Positions 47,801 through 57,985 of a stretch of DNA of 64,000 nucleotides are shown here, piece by piece. The stretch lies in NCBI GenBank assembly GCA_001683735.1, contig LUGG01000002.1, positions 1 through 64,000 on the forward strand. Direction: 5' to 3'. The position numbers were made by a program, and so were the translations under genes. The first letter of the stretch is position 1; each line of letters opens with the position of its first letter. This DNA comes from Grifola frondosa (taxonomy: Eukaryota > Basidiomycota > Agaricomycetes > Polyporales > Grifolaceae). A model generated the notes under the pieces. That model did not search any database and had not been told where the DNA came from. It was given only the letters and a program-made list of their open reading frames with translations.

Positions 47801-49050
47801 CCTCGTCAAAAGAAAAGCATGTGGGAGAGCAAATGAACGACGAGGTGTAGCCTGTGGCTGGCATAGAATATGCCTGGATGAGGAACGATATAGGCTGTGC
47901 CTCCGATAAGTGAGATGGACTGTGCTAGCGCGGACAAGAGTGCATGTGTGGTGGATTCTGCTTCCGGATCGATTGCATAGCGCAGCAGAACAAGAGCAAG
48001 TGTAACAGGGAAGTTCGAACACACCCTAACCCATTTCTGGCACTTGCTTCTTTTGTTGATTCCTATTTGTTGTCGTTCCTGAACTCGTAAAAATGCCTAC
48101 CTGCTTGAGAGTGTAGCTCGCGGATGCCCGTCCTCAGTGTCGGATGCCCATATTATACTATGAATGCCTGTGCTGTGTGCCAGAAGCCTACGATGTAGTA
48201 GATGCCTGGGAGTAGTGATCTTTGCGCGCTGTTATGTATGCGCGTGTGCAGGCTGGTCAGTTGCACCAGTCAGTGACTTTGGGGCTACTTGCAGTGGGGA
48301 GGGTGATCAATGGATGATGTATACCTGTTAGCTGCCTGCGCATGGCAGCTCTGTTAGCATGTAGAGACAAGCGATATCGATGCTAGCACAATACACCGTC
48401 CTGCTGCATAGCACCCTCCTGGACAGCCTGCGATTGAGCGAGTGGGCGTGACAGGAAGTGTGACACTCGTTGGGCAGCTCAGCCAGCGACGCTGCACTGT
48501 CGGCGTGACCAGAAACCTGACAATATTGCATTGCGGTCTCTCTGCTGCCTGCGACAACGCTGAAGCGCTGAGAGGGGGTGTCTACCACTTTGCGTGCTAA
48601 GTCTGGCACCCGGCGTGCTGTCTCCCTACTAAGAATAGCCCTGGCTTCAGTACCCTGATTGGAAACCAGCTAGCTATGGCCTCCGGTAGACTAACTGTGT
48701 GGCGAGTGCGCGTACCCCTTCTTCATGGGCGAAGAGACTGGTGGTGGTAATGTCAATGCGCCTTTATGAGTGATGCGGCTCCTGTCTCATTTTGCTTCAT
48801 GTTCACACATTCATTCAAGGAATGGGGCGGCAGGCATCTTCCCGCCAGACATGCTGTAAGGCCTGGACTTTGGCTGTGTCGGCTAGGTGCAAGGCATCCA
48901 CAGCTCTCCCTCGGTGCTCGTTCTCGTGGCCAATCCCTGGCTCGGCCCTGCATCGACAACCCGCCAAGGAGAGCTGGCCACGCTGCTAGGCTTCCCGCTC
49001 CGAAAATTTTTGGGGGTCCCCTCAGTGGCCATGCCGGCATATTCCGAACC
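44881..49050. other. No confidently recognised gene
   Basis: About 4 kb of interrupted sequence. The minus frames 47,385-47,864 and 47,806-48,024 (NFPVTLALVLLRYAIDPEAE) and the plus frame 46,314-46,500 (GQQSALQWS) have coding character but no motif that I can name. They are probably relics. No repeats or RNA genes are evident. Confidence 0.4.
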
Positions 49051-49051
49051 T

Positions 49052-49062
49052 CACACTATATA
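49052..49062 (+). promoter_or_regulatory. Probable TATA box
   Basis: ACTATATAGCG lies about 55 bp upstream of the ATG at 49,113, close to the spacing expected for a fungal TATA promoter, and is followed by a C-rich stretch. Confidence 0.5.
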
Positions 49063-49112
49063 GCGTGACTCTACGGTGTCCGTGCCCCCCTCCCCCCTGC
49101 TTGCTCTGCATC

Positions 49113-50166
49113 ATGGTTCTTCTCACTGCTGAGGCTGAAGGTAGCTCGTCATCCGTCCCTGCGCCTAGCAAAAGGGAAGCAGCATGCGGGTTCAGTGCCA
49201 GCTCCACGCGCTGTAATGCGCCACATCTCGGGGACTTGTGCAGTCACTCCTCCCCTGCTTCCCCATTCATTCCTCAGTACAGAGGCGGGTCCTAGCACAC
49301 CCCTGTTTTCGACAACAACTGTCCACGCCGACGGAGATCTCCCGCTCATGCCTGACTTGGGGATGCAAGATCTTCGCGGCACAACCTGGCCTCTACCTGG
49401 GGTTTCCCCTGAGAGTATGTGATAATGCATTTGTGGTCTCCTTGTGCATCCTAACGTGATCATAGGATTGGCTCCTGGTGGTGGCATTGGGGGTGTGGGG
49501 CGCGGTGGGGCTTCGACATTGCCTGCTGCCATGGCCCCTTCTTTCGATCCGCCACTGCCATCGAGTCGTCGGTCGATGCGGCTGCAGACCGAAGCGTCGT
49601 TTACACCAGTGGCCTCGCATTCAAGCAGCTCCCCGTCGCCTCCTAAGCGCGGTCGCGGCCGCCCGCCAGCCTTGGCTGCTGCACCCTCTGTCTCCTCGGC
49701 GGGCCCCTCTGCGGCATCCGCACCTCCCGGGCCTGCTGGTGATTATGGCCTACAACTGTCGCAAGGTAGTGGTGCAGCCGCCAACATTCCCGCTATCAAG
49801 AACAACATCCATCTCCTCGCGGCACGCATCTCCGACTTAGACAACCACGTCACAGAGGCCTTGTCTGACTCGCAAACGAACATCGCACGCCTCACCACTG
49901 CTACGCAGGATGTGCGACAACTCATGCTGTCCCATGTGGACAGTGCCCTGGAGAACCGGCTGGCCCCAGAGGCGTTGCAGCAGTTCTTGGAGCCGTTAGA
50001 GCGGGATCTGATGGATTCTATGGGTGATCGCTTCGCCAACATCGCCAACGAGGTCCATGATGTGGTCAGTCAGATAGCACAGGTTGATGACCGTGTAGAT
50101 GGTCTCACACAGATTCTGCGTGGTGTTGAGGAGGCCGTCCAGGACATGCGGGACACTTTAACCTAG
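49113..50166 (+). CDS. AT-hook and coiled-coil hypothetical protein
   Basis: Three exons give a continuous frame of about 315 codons: MVLLTAEAE, intron GTAGCT-TGCCAG, then PRAVMRHISGTCAV through LPLMPDLGMQDL, intron GTATGT-ATCATAG (49,413-49,465), and a long last exon. The middle is Pro/Ser/Ala-rich with PPKRGRGRPPA, an AT-hook-like minor-groove motif. The last 130 residues are a heptad-rich coiled coil (NIHLLAARISDLDNHVTEAL, DDRVDGLTQILRGVEEAVQD). This suggests a DNA- or chromatin-associated oligomer. It has no damage, a good TATA box and clean introns, and it converges on family copy 2, ending 236 bp from it. I do not know the family. Confidence 0.65.
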
Positions 50167-50401
50167 AAAGGTTCACTGACGCCTGCATTGCCCTGAGGAC
50201 GATGCCCATTCAAAAATGTCGGGATCACCCTGAGGACGATCTGGGCCTTACAGTAGTAGTAGGTCGCAGATTGGTTCCAGTATAACTAGCAGCGTATATG
50301 TCAGTAGATCCATAATACATGGTGCACACTCAAACACATAAGACAAGTCGATTGCAATGCCACAAAACTATGGAGACAATACTATACAGCTGGGGAGTGC
50401 A

Positions 50402-52899
50402 TCACCCTTCATGGATGATGTGGCGGACCATGGACGGAGGACAAACGAGGGGAACAGTAGGCAAACGGGCCCGTTGCTGGTAAAATGCGCGACAGTAGAA
50501 TTCAACCACCTTGCACTCAAATGCATCATAATGATCCCTCGCCTGCAGGTCCTCTTCATTACATTGAAGGCATGCACTAGGCCAGCCCTCCATTGCGCGT
50601 GCCCATTGTACAAATGCATGTCGCCTGACGGTCCAGTCCATTGCACCCAACTCATCCGTGCGACATGTGCACCACATGGGGCGTAGATATCCATGTGGGC
50701 TCCAGATATGCTTCAGGTCATTTTGACGACGGGCAGCATGAGACGTATCTTCTTCAGCATACAAAGCTGGCAAGAGGTCTTGGTCAACATCAAGGAATTC
50801 CAGGCGGAAGTTCATGACGGTCAACTCCCATACCACCTCTCCCCACAAAGTGCGATCCATGTCCGCGACTGCGCGGGTGACATTGAGCTGACCCCAGGAA
50901 GGCATCGTGAGCGCTGCTTGATAAGGTGTAAATCGAGCATGGACCCCAAACCGTACGTTAACGTCGATACGGTCGGCGATGCGCTTGAAGCGGCGACGCT
51001 CACCACTGGAGCAGGCTTCATGTGTCTCGCCATCTTCAAGTTCACGAGTGCGCTTGAGGGTGGATGGATCCACGTCCGGGTTAGATGGCAATCGTGCGAT
51101 GTCGGTGGGCAATGACACAGGCTGGACCACAAGAGAGCGATAGGGCAGAGCATAATACTTGCCCTCGAGGGCCATGCGCCACTGGTTGGTGGTCATGAGG
51201 ACCCTGCCATCGGCAGGAGGGTCAGTGGCTTGTGCCAGACAATACATCCGAATCCGCAACCAGTTATGGAAGCGCTCCCCGATGAGGGAGCCCTCAGAGT
51301 AGAACAGATGTGCCGGCGGAAGTGAATAGAGCTGAGGCCGGGGGGATGTGGTTTGGGAAGAGTGGTGAGTTTGAGCAGGGCTGACATCCACCCACTGCAC
51401 ACTCGGGGGACCCATTGCGGAGGGGGCGACTGCCCAGGTTCCAAGCCAACCCCCATGCTCGGTTGGGCCACAGGGAGAATTCGAGTGACAGGATTGGAAG
51501 AGGGGTGTCCAGGCAGCATCGAAGGCTGACGCCAGTTGGACACGGCGGTTGATTGAGTCTTGCGACGCTTGGCCACACCTGAGGACACTTCGTCCATAGC
51601 CTGCATCACAGAGAGAGGAAAATCATACTCACCATGACCCCTCCGTGCAACTGGCTTCTGAATAGGGGCAGGTGGCGCGAGCGCAACAGCAAATGCCGGC
51701 GGCTTGCCCGATTGCAAATTCTCCACCGGAGCTCCCCTGTGACTGCGACCAGATACATCCTCTTGTTCTATGCGGAGCTCGCTGCTTCCTCCAACACACA
51801 CCGCCAATGGTTCTATGTCCTGTTCGTGGTGGCCCGTAACATTGCTGTCTTCTAGCCACACTGCCTCCACTTTCCGTAGCGTGGGACGGCCACTCAGGCT
51901 GTATGGACGCAGCTGATCCGCTATCGACTCCGATACATTGTCGAAGGTGCTCGATTTTAGCCATGAAGGGGCCACCATGGTGTGCCGCCCATGTTTCATT
52001 TCCTCGCGCATGTTGAAATGCACGCTGGGCGGAAGGACCGGGTGGACTCTCATGATTGTGGTCCTGTTGGTTAAGGTATGGGCTGGCCGTATCCACCATA
52101 CTGGGATGCCGCACCGAAACAGACGCTCCGCGACTGAAAGGCGACCGGTGAAAACCCCACGCAGAGGAAGAACGTTGTTGGCATGGGAGGTGAGCGGGTC
52201 GGCGAGACGGGGCACCACGACGTCGGTATAGATGCACCACGCGCGAGCCTCCAGCAAAAGACGCTGCACCTCTCGAAACCATTGGGCGATGTCGAACGTG
52301 GTCATAGGGATTTCCTCCAGGCGGGCGAGAGCGGAGGATAGTTTGCCTATGAGCTGCCAAACGTAGCGAGAGCTGCCACGGTGCTTGTTGCGCACAAGCT
52401 CAGAGTCAAGAGGCTGGTCGACATTGTGCTTCGCATCGAGGTTGTGAACCATCTCGGCGACCTCAGCCAAAGCATCGCGCAAGCGGGACAATACGCCAGA
52501 CTGCAGCTGCCCTATAGCAGCACCAGGGATGTCGGCACATGGGACGAAGTCTCGAGAGTCAAAGTGCCACCAGGCCACCTGCAAATCCTTAAAAGCGGGC
52601 AAGACGCGTTGGTCATCGTCACATTTAAGAACGTCGGGGTTGGCCGGAGAGGCCATGCCATGGGGAAGGGACTCGTCATATAGTTGAGGCCACTTCCAAA
52701 GCTCAAACGGGCCCAGCATGGCATCCGCACAGAGCTTGAAGACTTGGCCTGGGTCATGGATGGGGAACTGAGGGACGACATCGACATTCGGTGAGGAGAT
52801 CCACCACTTATCTGACATTTTACTCAAACACCGAGCATCCGAAGCTTTCAACGTGTCCGTGGGACACATGGGACGCCTGGCATCCATCACCTCCGACAA
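50402..52899 (-). CDS. Large unnamed family, copy 2 (nearly intact)
   Basis: Paralogue of 24.05-26.75 kb, with about 830 codons. From MSEVMDARRPMCPTD the blocks are DKWWISSPNVDVVPQFPIH, FELWKWPQLYDESLPHG, EIPMTTFDIAQWFREVQRLL, VLPLRGVFTGRLSVAERLF, GIPVWWIRPAHTL and PSVHFNMREEMKHGRH. A variable Pro/Ser/Arg linker (51,850-51,420, with a basic KRRKTQ) precedes LYSLPPAHLFYSEGSLIGER, LEGKYYALPYRS, RIDVNVRFGVHARFTPYQAA, NFRLEFLDVDQDLLPALYAE and RARLPTVPLVCP. The only break is a shift at 51,340-51,345, a run of six C on this strand where seven would keep the frame, so the real gene may be intact. Function is unknown; the linker and repeated copies suggest a transposon-linked gene. Confidence 0.75.
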
Positions 52900-54599
52900 G
52901 CGGTTGAGGACGCGGACAGGTGTGTCTGTCTGTATTTGATTTGGTATCAGTTGTCAGTTATCGAAGTGTCGCCCGAAAATACCAAGACTCACGTTTTCTA
53001 TGGGACCCCAAGGAGGCCTGGCGGCTGTCATACCAGTGGTGCTCGTGTCCATCTGTGTTCCGAGTGGGTAGCCCTCCCCAAAGCGTCGCCCTGCGCAAGT
53101 GTGAAGGACGGAATTTGCCTGATATCATGCGAGGAGGTAAGCACAGGCCAGCACAAACCACGCCAGTGCGCAAGCTCACCGTAGCGAGATCTGTACGAAG
53201 CAACTTGCCTGATCTCAGGCCACGAAGGATGCACAACACAGCACAAATCAGATGCAGGAGAGCGCAGAAGGATGGAAATGGAGGCAATGTGATCTGTGGG
53301 TAGGGTGGATTGACCAGGTTGAAGCAAGGAGGTATGCGATAGAGGGCGAGTAGTCCTGGTGTTGCCAGCAGGATGCCGGTGGTCTTGATTGAGCAATAAA
53401 CTCGTCAGATTGTCCACCGCCTTGAAGGCGGTGAAGAACCGCGAGTGGGGTACACAACTTCTACCTTGAAGGCAGAAGATTGTGACGAGCACGAGTGAAT
53501 GATGAGCGAGCACAAGATAATAGCCAGAGCGCCGAGTAACGCTAGTAGGGAATCGATGAAGTGAAGTGCCGAGACGCTCACAGAACCAAATCAGCCAGAA
53601 CACAAATGGAGCCAAACAACATGGCACCGGACCAAATAACTCTGCGAACAGGCGCCCTCGCTTGCTGCTTGTGGTTCAGTGTTCCATCGGGCTTGATAGT
53701 GTTGCCCGCATCCATTCTGCGCCACCAACCTTGATTTCCAACTGCCCGCATTACTTGGCATAGATCTTTGCCCGGCCCTCCTTTATTTCCACTGGCCGGC
53801 ATTACTTGGCCCTTAGGTCCTTCCAATTTCTCGGAATCCCACTGCATTGGTACCTGTCTGCATGACGGTACCACTGCACAGTCAGAGACGGTATCCAATA
53901 TGATCATCTGTAAGCCCAACCAAGGGTCATGCACGCCCGCCCTCTCGGACCCTGTCCCTGCCTGGCCGTGCTGGTGCCTGCGTTGAGCGGAGTGGGGAGG
54001 CAGCAACCATATACTCCATGCTAAGTATTGAGATGATCATGAACCGTATGTCACTAACTATTATCTGTTACAGTTGCCATACCTCGGGCTAGGGACGCCC
54101 GATCGTCTATGTCCGACAATGTCCTGGCTTTGTCCCTGACTCCTCTCCGCCGAAGAGTCACACGCCCACTCAATACCATGATACTGCACGCCCCAGCCAC
54201 ACTCTGGCTAATGGAACCAAGTTTGGAGGCGTCCCCGTATGCGAAATGGCGCCTTACGATTATGTGGAAAGGCTCGCCCGGGTCGGCCGCGCGATGGAGC
54301 TGGTGATGTTTAGGCCGGAAGACAAGGGCTTCGGGAGCGAGACGTTGCAGCGACGCAGAGTGGGTGGGGTTTGACGGCTGACTCCCGCACCAGAGAAAGG
54401 TGCACGCGCATGACACGGTAGCACAGTGGGCGGCGGAGAAAGCTCACTCGCGAGCGCGAGCTGGAAGTGAGAACGGCCTGGCAGGACAAGCGCGGGGGGC
54501 GTTCGGGCGCAGCGCACATGGCCGCACACTCTCAAGCTACTGTGCCGCAGAATTGATATCACTCGTTAGGCGCACCGTATGGGCACGGCCACCTACGCC
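52900..54599. other. Upstream region of family copy 2; no gene recognised
   Basis: Frames on both strands are short. Bases 53,095-53,150 and 53,200-53,245 carry a loose direct repeat (TTGCCTGATATCATG and TTGCCTGATCTCAGG, each followed by GCACAACACAGCACA-like sequence). An A+C-rich patch at 53,580-53,640 echoes the tract upstream of copy 1. Short inverted elements TTGAAGGCGG/CCGCCTTGAAGG occur near 53,410-53,470. Confidence 0.45.
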
Positions 54600-54965
54600 A
54601 AGGTTCGAGCCCCCTTTTGTTGCCTTCGCCCGCCACTCAAGTTCCTCTCTGTTGCTTGCTCTGCCCCATCTCTGTTCACAAGGCCTCAACTTCTTGGACC
54701 GCGGATATTGACCTTGCCACGTCTCGTCTTGAGCGTGTTCATCATGCTCGGACTGCAGCCGGGTAACATTCCCGACGGCTCCAGGCGCGTTCATCACGCT
54801 TGGGACCCAAGGAGATGTCTTAAGCCTCTAGGGTCATTGGCAGTGAGTCCACAGTTCACCAGTCACTGTGCAGACGACTAATCAACGACGAGTGCAGCCC
54901 CTCCATCCTGCACCCAGTCAGTTGAGCGTGTACATCATGCCTGCGAAATCAGGGGACTGGACCCT
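54600..54965. repeat. Family-associated upstream repeat, copy 2
   Basis: Matches 27.54-28.11 kb in the same orientation. Shared elements are GACCGCGGATAT, GTCTCGTCTTGAGCG, CTCGGACTGCAGCCGGGTAA, CATTCCCGACGGCTCCA, GCGCGTTCATCACGCTTGGG, ACCCAAGGAGA-GTCTTAAGCC, CAGACGACTAATCAAC and CAGCCCCTCCATCCTGCACC. It has one internal unit instead of two and lies 1.7 kb upstream of family copy 2. Confidence 0.7.
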
Positions 54966-55139
54966 CTGCAGTCTCCACGCATACAATATTGCTGTCGACC
55001 AATTTCAGCACCTCCGGCCTCCCCGCCAACCTCCGCACCTTGGCTGAGACTCCCGACCGCAGACATTGATACCCACAAGCTGCTGCACTGCCTCAACTCC
55101 GCCACTTGCCCAAGATCGGCCAGGAGACCCACCATCGAT

Positions 55140-55900
55140 TCCTTCGCCGAGAAATTGCTGCATGCGGTGGGCTACCTCATCATCCTCTTCCCACCTGTTC
55201 CTGCTGCTCCTTGTGTGCGGGATGTGCTGCACCGCCCAGGCGGATGTCTGTGTCTGTGAGGAGGATGATATCTTGCTGCTCGGCCAGGAGAACAGGAGTC
55301 TGGACGACCCCGCCGACCCCGCATCGCTGCCGCTCGTCGACCTTGACATCCTTCATGGCGGTGGAAGCTATGCACCAATGGCCTTTGCCCGCCGAATACG
55401 ATCTCGCCTTTGGTGGCCTCCTCGGCGCACATAGTGACTCTGATTCACGATCATGCCCAGCTTGATCTTTTCGTGGAGCGGTCCATCAAGAAGGAAGGCA
55501 TCGTGCACCTTTTTGAGCAACGAGATAAAGGCGTTCCCTTTGTCGCGAGACACTAAGACGTAGTTGGGCATAATGCATAGCTGCCCCGAGTTCTGCAAGT
55601 TCCCCTTGAGAATATGTTTTGCGGCAAGATCGAGCCAGGGCCGATCATGGCGCGGGACTGCCCATGAGCATGGAGCAGCCGTGGCCACGATGCGTCTGAC
55701 GGAGACACTGCATGTGTGGAAGCTATGCGCTCATCTTCAGATCAGCAGGGCTGTCTTCTCTGGTACATCGCCATTCATCGCAGCGTAGATATTTAGATCC
55801 AGGTACTTGGCTACGATCTCGGTGAGGAAGTGCTGGTGCGTAATAGGGTACGATGCCCAACATCTTGTTTATGTCCTCGATCGTCTCGAACTCCCACATC
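55140..55900 (-). pseudogene. Aldehyde dehydrogenase relic
   Basis: Class 3/fatty aldehyde dehydrogenases oxidise aldehydes with NAD(P). Minus-strand segments in family order are: LTEIVAKYLDLNIYAAMNGD (55,780-55,840), VRRIVATAAP (about 55,690), DLAAKHILKGNLQNSGQLCI (about 55,580-55,640, where SGQ-C holds the catalytic Cys region), MPNYVLVSRDKGNAFISLLK, then TKGEIVFGGQ and ASTAMKDVKVDE (55,360-55,420). At least three frame changes separate them. The N-terminal NAD-binding part and the C-terminus are not legible. It is a decayed fragment, and its antisense strand is open by chance. Confidence 0.7.
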
Positions 55901-56154
55901 GTGGTGGGTTTCCGCTTGCATGGACCATTTTCCAGATTTAGCTCGCTGTTTTTTCGCTTGCAGTGTGAGTGAGATCTGCCCTGCCAAAGCCTGAGATACA
56001 TACCAAGCAAATATCAAACTGTATTTCCAACATCCCCCCTCTCTTCGGCTGATGGCTCCAGATCCAAGATCTGATTGAGCTCGACCTAGTGTGAGCTCTA
56101 TATCTGCTCTGAGTCGTGTCGCGCTGACCAACTGCTCTTGCGCAGGGTGAAGCA

Positions 56155-57125
56155 TAGGTGCCTAGGATCAGCACGAACCTGTACGTGCACAAGTACATCT
56201 TCGAGCATAGCCCGGTGTGGAGGCAGGTCGTTGAGGAGGAGGCGGGCGCGCAGGCCGAGGACGCAGGGGGCGCTGAGGAGTTCGAGCAGGGTGAGGCGAA
56301 GGCGCTCCTACACGTTGGCTTCCACCTTATCGACGCAGGCACCTCTCGAGCATGCTGCTCCTGCGCGGGCGGGTCGTGAAGCTGCTCTGGAACTCGCCGC
56401 ACATGGACACCTTGGAGAGCCTGCTCATCAAGATAGTGCGTGCTCTGGCTGATGTCTGTGTTGCTAATTCGAGTGCTGATGTTGATGTTGGCGCTGCTCA
56501 TAGGGCTTCGCGAATCCCATGAGGACCGATCGCCGTTTCTTCTGCGCGCACCTGCACGAGCTCATGGAGCAGGGCATGATCGAGAATGTGCAGGTGCCTC
56601 ATGCGGATAGGAAAGTTCCCAGAGAGGAGGGTGCCCTGCATTCACCTGCTCACCAAGGACCTGACGCCCCAGCCCCTCAATGAAGCAGAGCCTATGGAGG
56701 ATGCCGATCCCGAAGGTAACTTGTGTTCTTCAAACTCTTGTTCATTGCTATTCTCGAGCAGGAGCAGCGCAGCCAGATATTGCGGAAGACGACAACCGGC
56801 TGAAGATGAAAATGGCGATCCACAAGCAGATTGTCAACCTGCTGGACGAGTCGGGGACCAGGGGCATGACCTTGAATGTATGCCAATCACACCACTTATA
56901 CTTGTATAGTTTTCTTTGACATTGACGTGCTGTGGTGGGAGCTATCAAGCCCATTGTGCGACTTCGATCGGCGCACAGTAGAGCTGCTCCGGGCTCACCT
57001 AGAGAAGGACCCCCCCTGGCGCTGCACCTCAGCGACCTCGGCATTGTGCAGCTCGGTGAGACGCACGGCCGCGAACGCCGATACAAATACTACACCATGC
57101 TCTTCGTCCGCTACTCTCAGTACCC
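56155..57125 (+). pseudogene. Relic resembling TFIIIC B-block-binding subunit (Tfc3/Sfc3)
   Basis: TFIIIC's largest subunit binds the tRNA-gene B box to recruit RNA polymerase III. Plus-strand segments give RISTNLYVHKYIFEHSPVWR (56,165-56,225), LLLRGRVVKLLWNSPHMD and LESLLIKI. After an intron come RTDRRFFCAHLHELMEQGM and IENVQVPHADRK, then LLTKDLTPQPLNEAEP, MKMAIHKQIVNLLDES, GTRGMTL, FDRRTVELL-AHLEKDPP and HLSDLGIVQLGETHGRERRY. The winged-helix-like repeats and order fit my recollection of this subunit in basidiomycetes, but I could not test it. Frames change about five times, and no long N- or C-terminal region is present. Confidence 0.45.
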
Positions 57126-57644
57126 TGCTTATATGTGCTACTTCACCAGTTGACTGGCTTCGTAGGTACCTCTGCTCCCTGCCCATACGCGTCGCAGTTG
57201 ACATCCAATCAGACCAACAGATCCTGTGTGACAGGCTCCACGCTTGTCCCCGCAACCCACATGCACAGCTATACCGCCAAGGTATGTCCGCCCCCTCTCA
57301 GCCCCTGCATTTGACCCACTCTTTGGAGGTGCGGCTGCGCACCCTAACCTCATGGTGTTCGTCACTGCCCATGTCATGGCAACCCGCGCGAACAACAGTG
57401 GAAGCGTCGCTGCCACAGGCATGGAGTTCTTGTCCGGCAGAATGCAGGTGCTCAACCTGGACACCATTCGGCTGACCTTCCTCTGGCTGAACACGATCTG
57501 TGCAGACTCACGCACTGTGCAGCAGACGCTCACAGAGACAATTCGTGTGGGCATGTTCCCCTGTAGTGTGCGCACGCAGTATCAGCTGCAGCTGTAGGAC
57601 CTCACACAATGTTGGGAGCCTCCATCATGCTCGGCCCAGAGCAC
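57126..57644. other. Unassigned sequence
   Basis: A plus frame at 57,244-57,597 is open for 117 codons (VFVTAHVMATRANNSG), but its antisense frame is also open and no motif is visible. It may be a decayed gene ending in the inverted-repeat segment that follows. Confidence 0.3.
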
Positions 57645-57808
57645 TTAGTGCTATTGATGCTGATTGTGGAGGTGCTGTTAGATATCATGTACAAGTAGCT
57701 CAATTGTTATCTGGGCAATCTGTCAGCTCTGAGCAGTCCATATGAAATAAATCTTCAGGTTCTACGCCATTTCAGCTGTGTCTGGACAATCTTATTGTTC
57801 TGAAGCTC
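57645..57808 (+). repeat. Inverted flank of the AT-rich element, left
   Basis: About 164 bp that match the reverse complement of 63,663-63,830 at roughly four bases in five. The match runs through a common coding end (LIVEVLLD-x-MYK-stop) and on into AGCT-AATTGTTAT, AGTC-ATATGAAATAAAT and TCTTATT-TTCTGAAGCTC. Conservation past the stop codon means the DNA segment itself, not just a protein family, is duplicated in inverted orientation around the element. Confidence 0.7.
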
Positions 57809-57985
57809 AGGAAACATATTCCTCAGAAACTCAGATTTTTCACCAAGGTCAAAGACTATAGTACATGTACTCGAAAATGAATTCTTATCAATCACTGCAG
57901 CTCTCAACCTTCATTAAGAGAACCTGAGAAGTCCTATCATCACGTTAGAGAAAGTAAGAGATTGAGTAAACTAGACGAACCAAAA

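Noticed and set aside
44881..49050. Several 60-160 codon frames as a multi-exon gene
   Set aside because: Possible, but no motif, no convincing splice chain and frequent stops; left as unassigned.
55066..55465. Plus-strand frame with a hydrophobic stretch resembling a signal peptide
   Set aside because: It lies antisense to aldehyde-dehydrogenase blocks that are recognisable on the minus strand.
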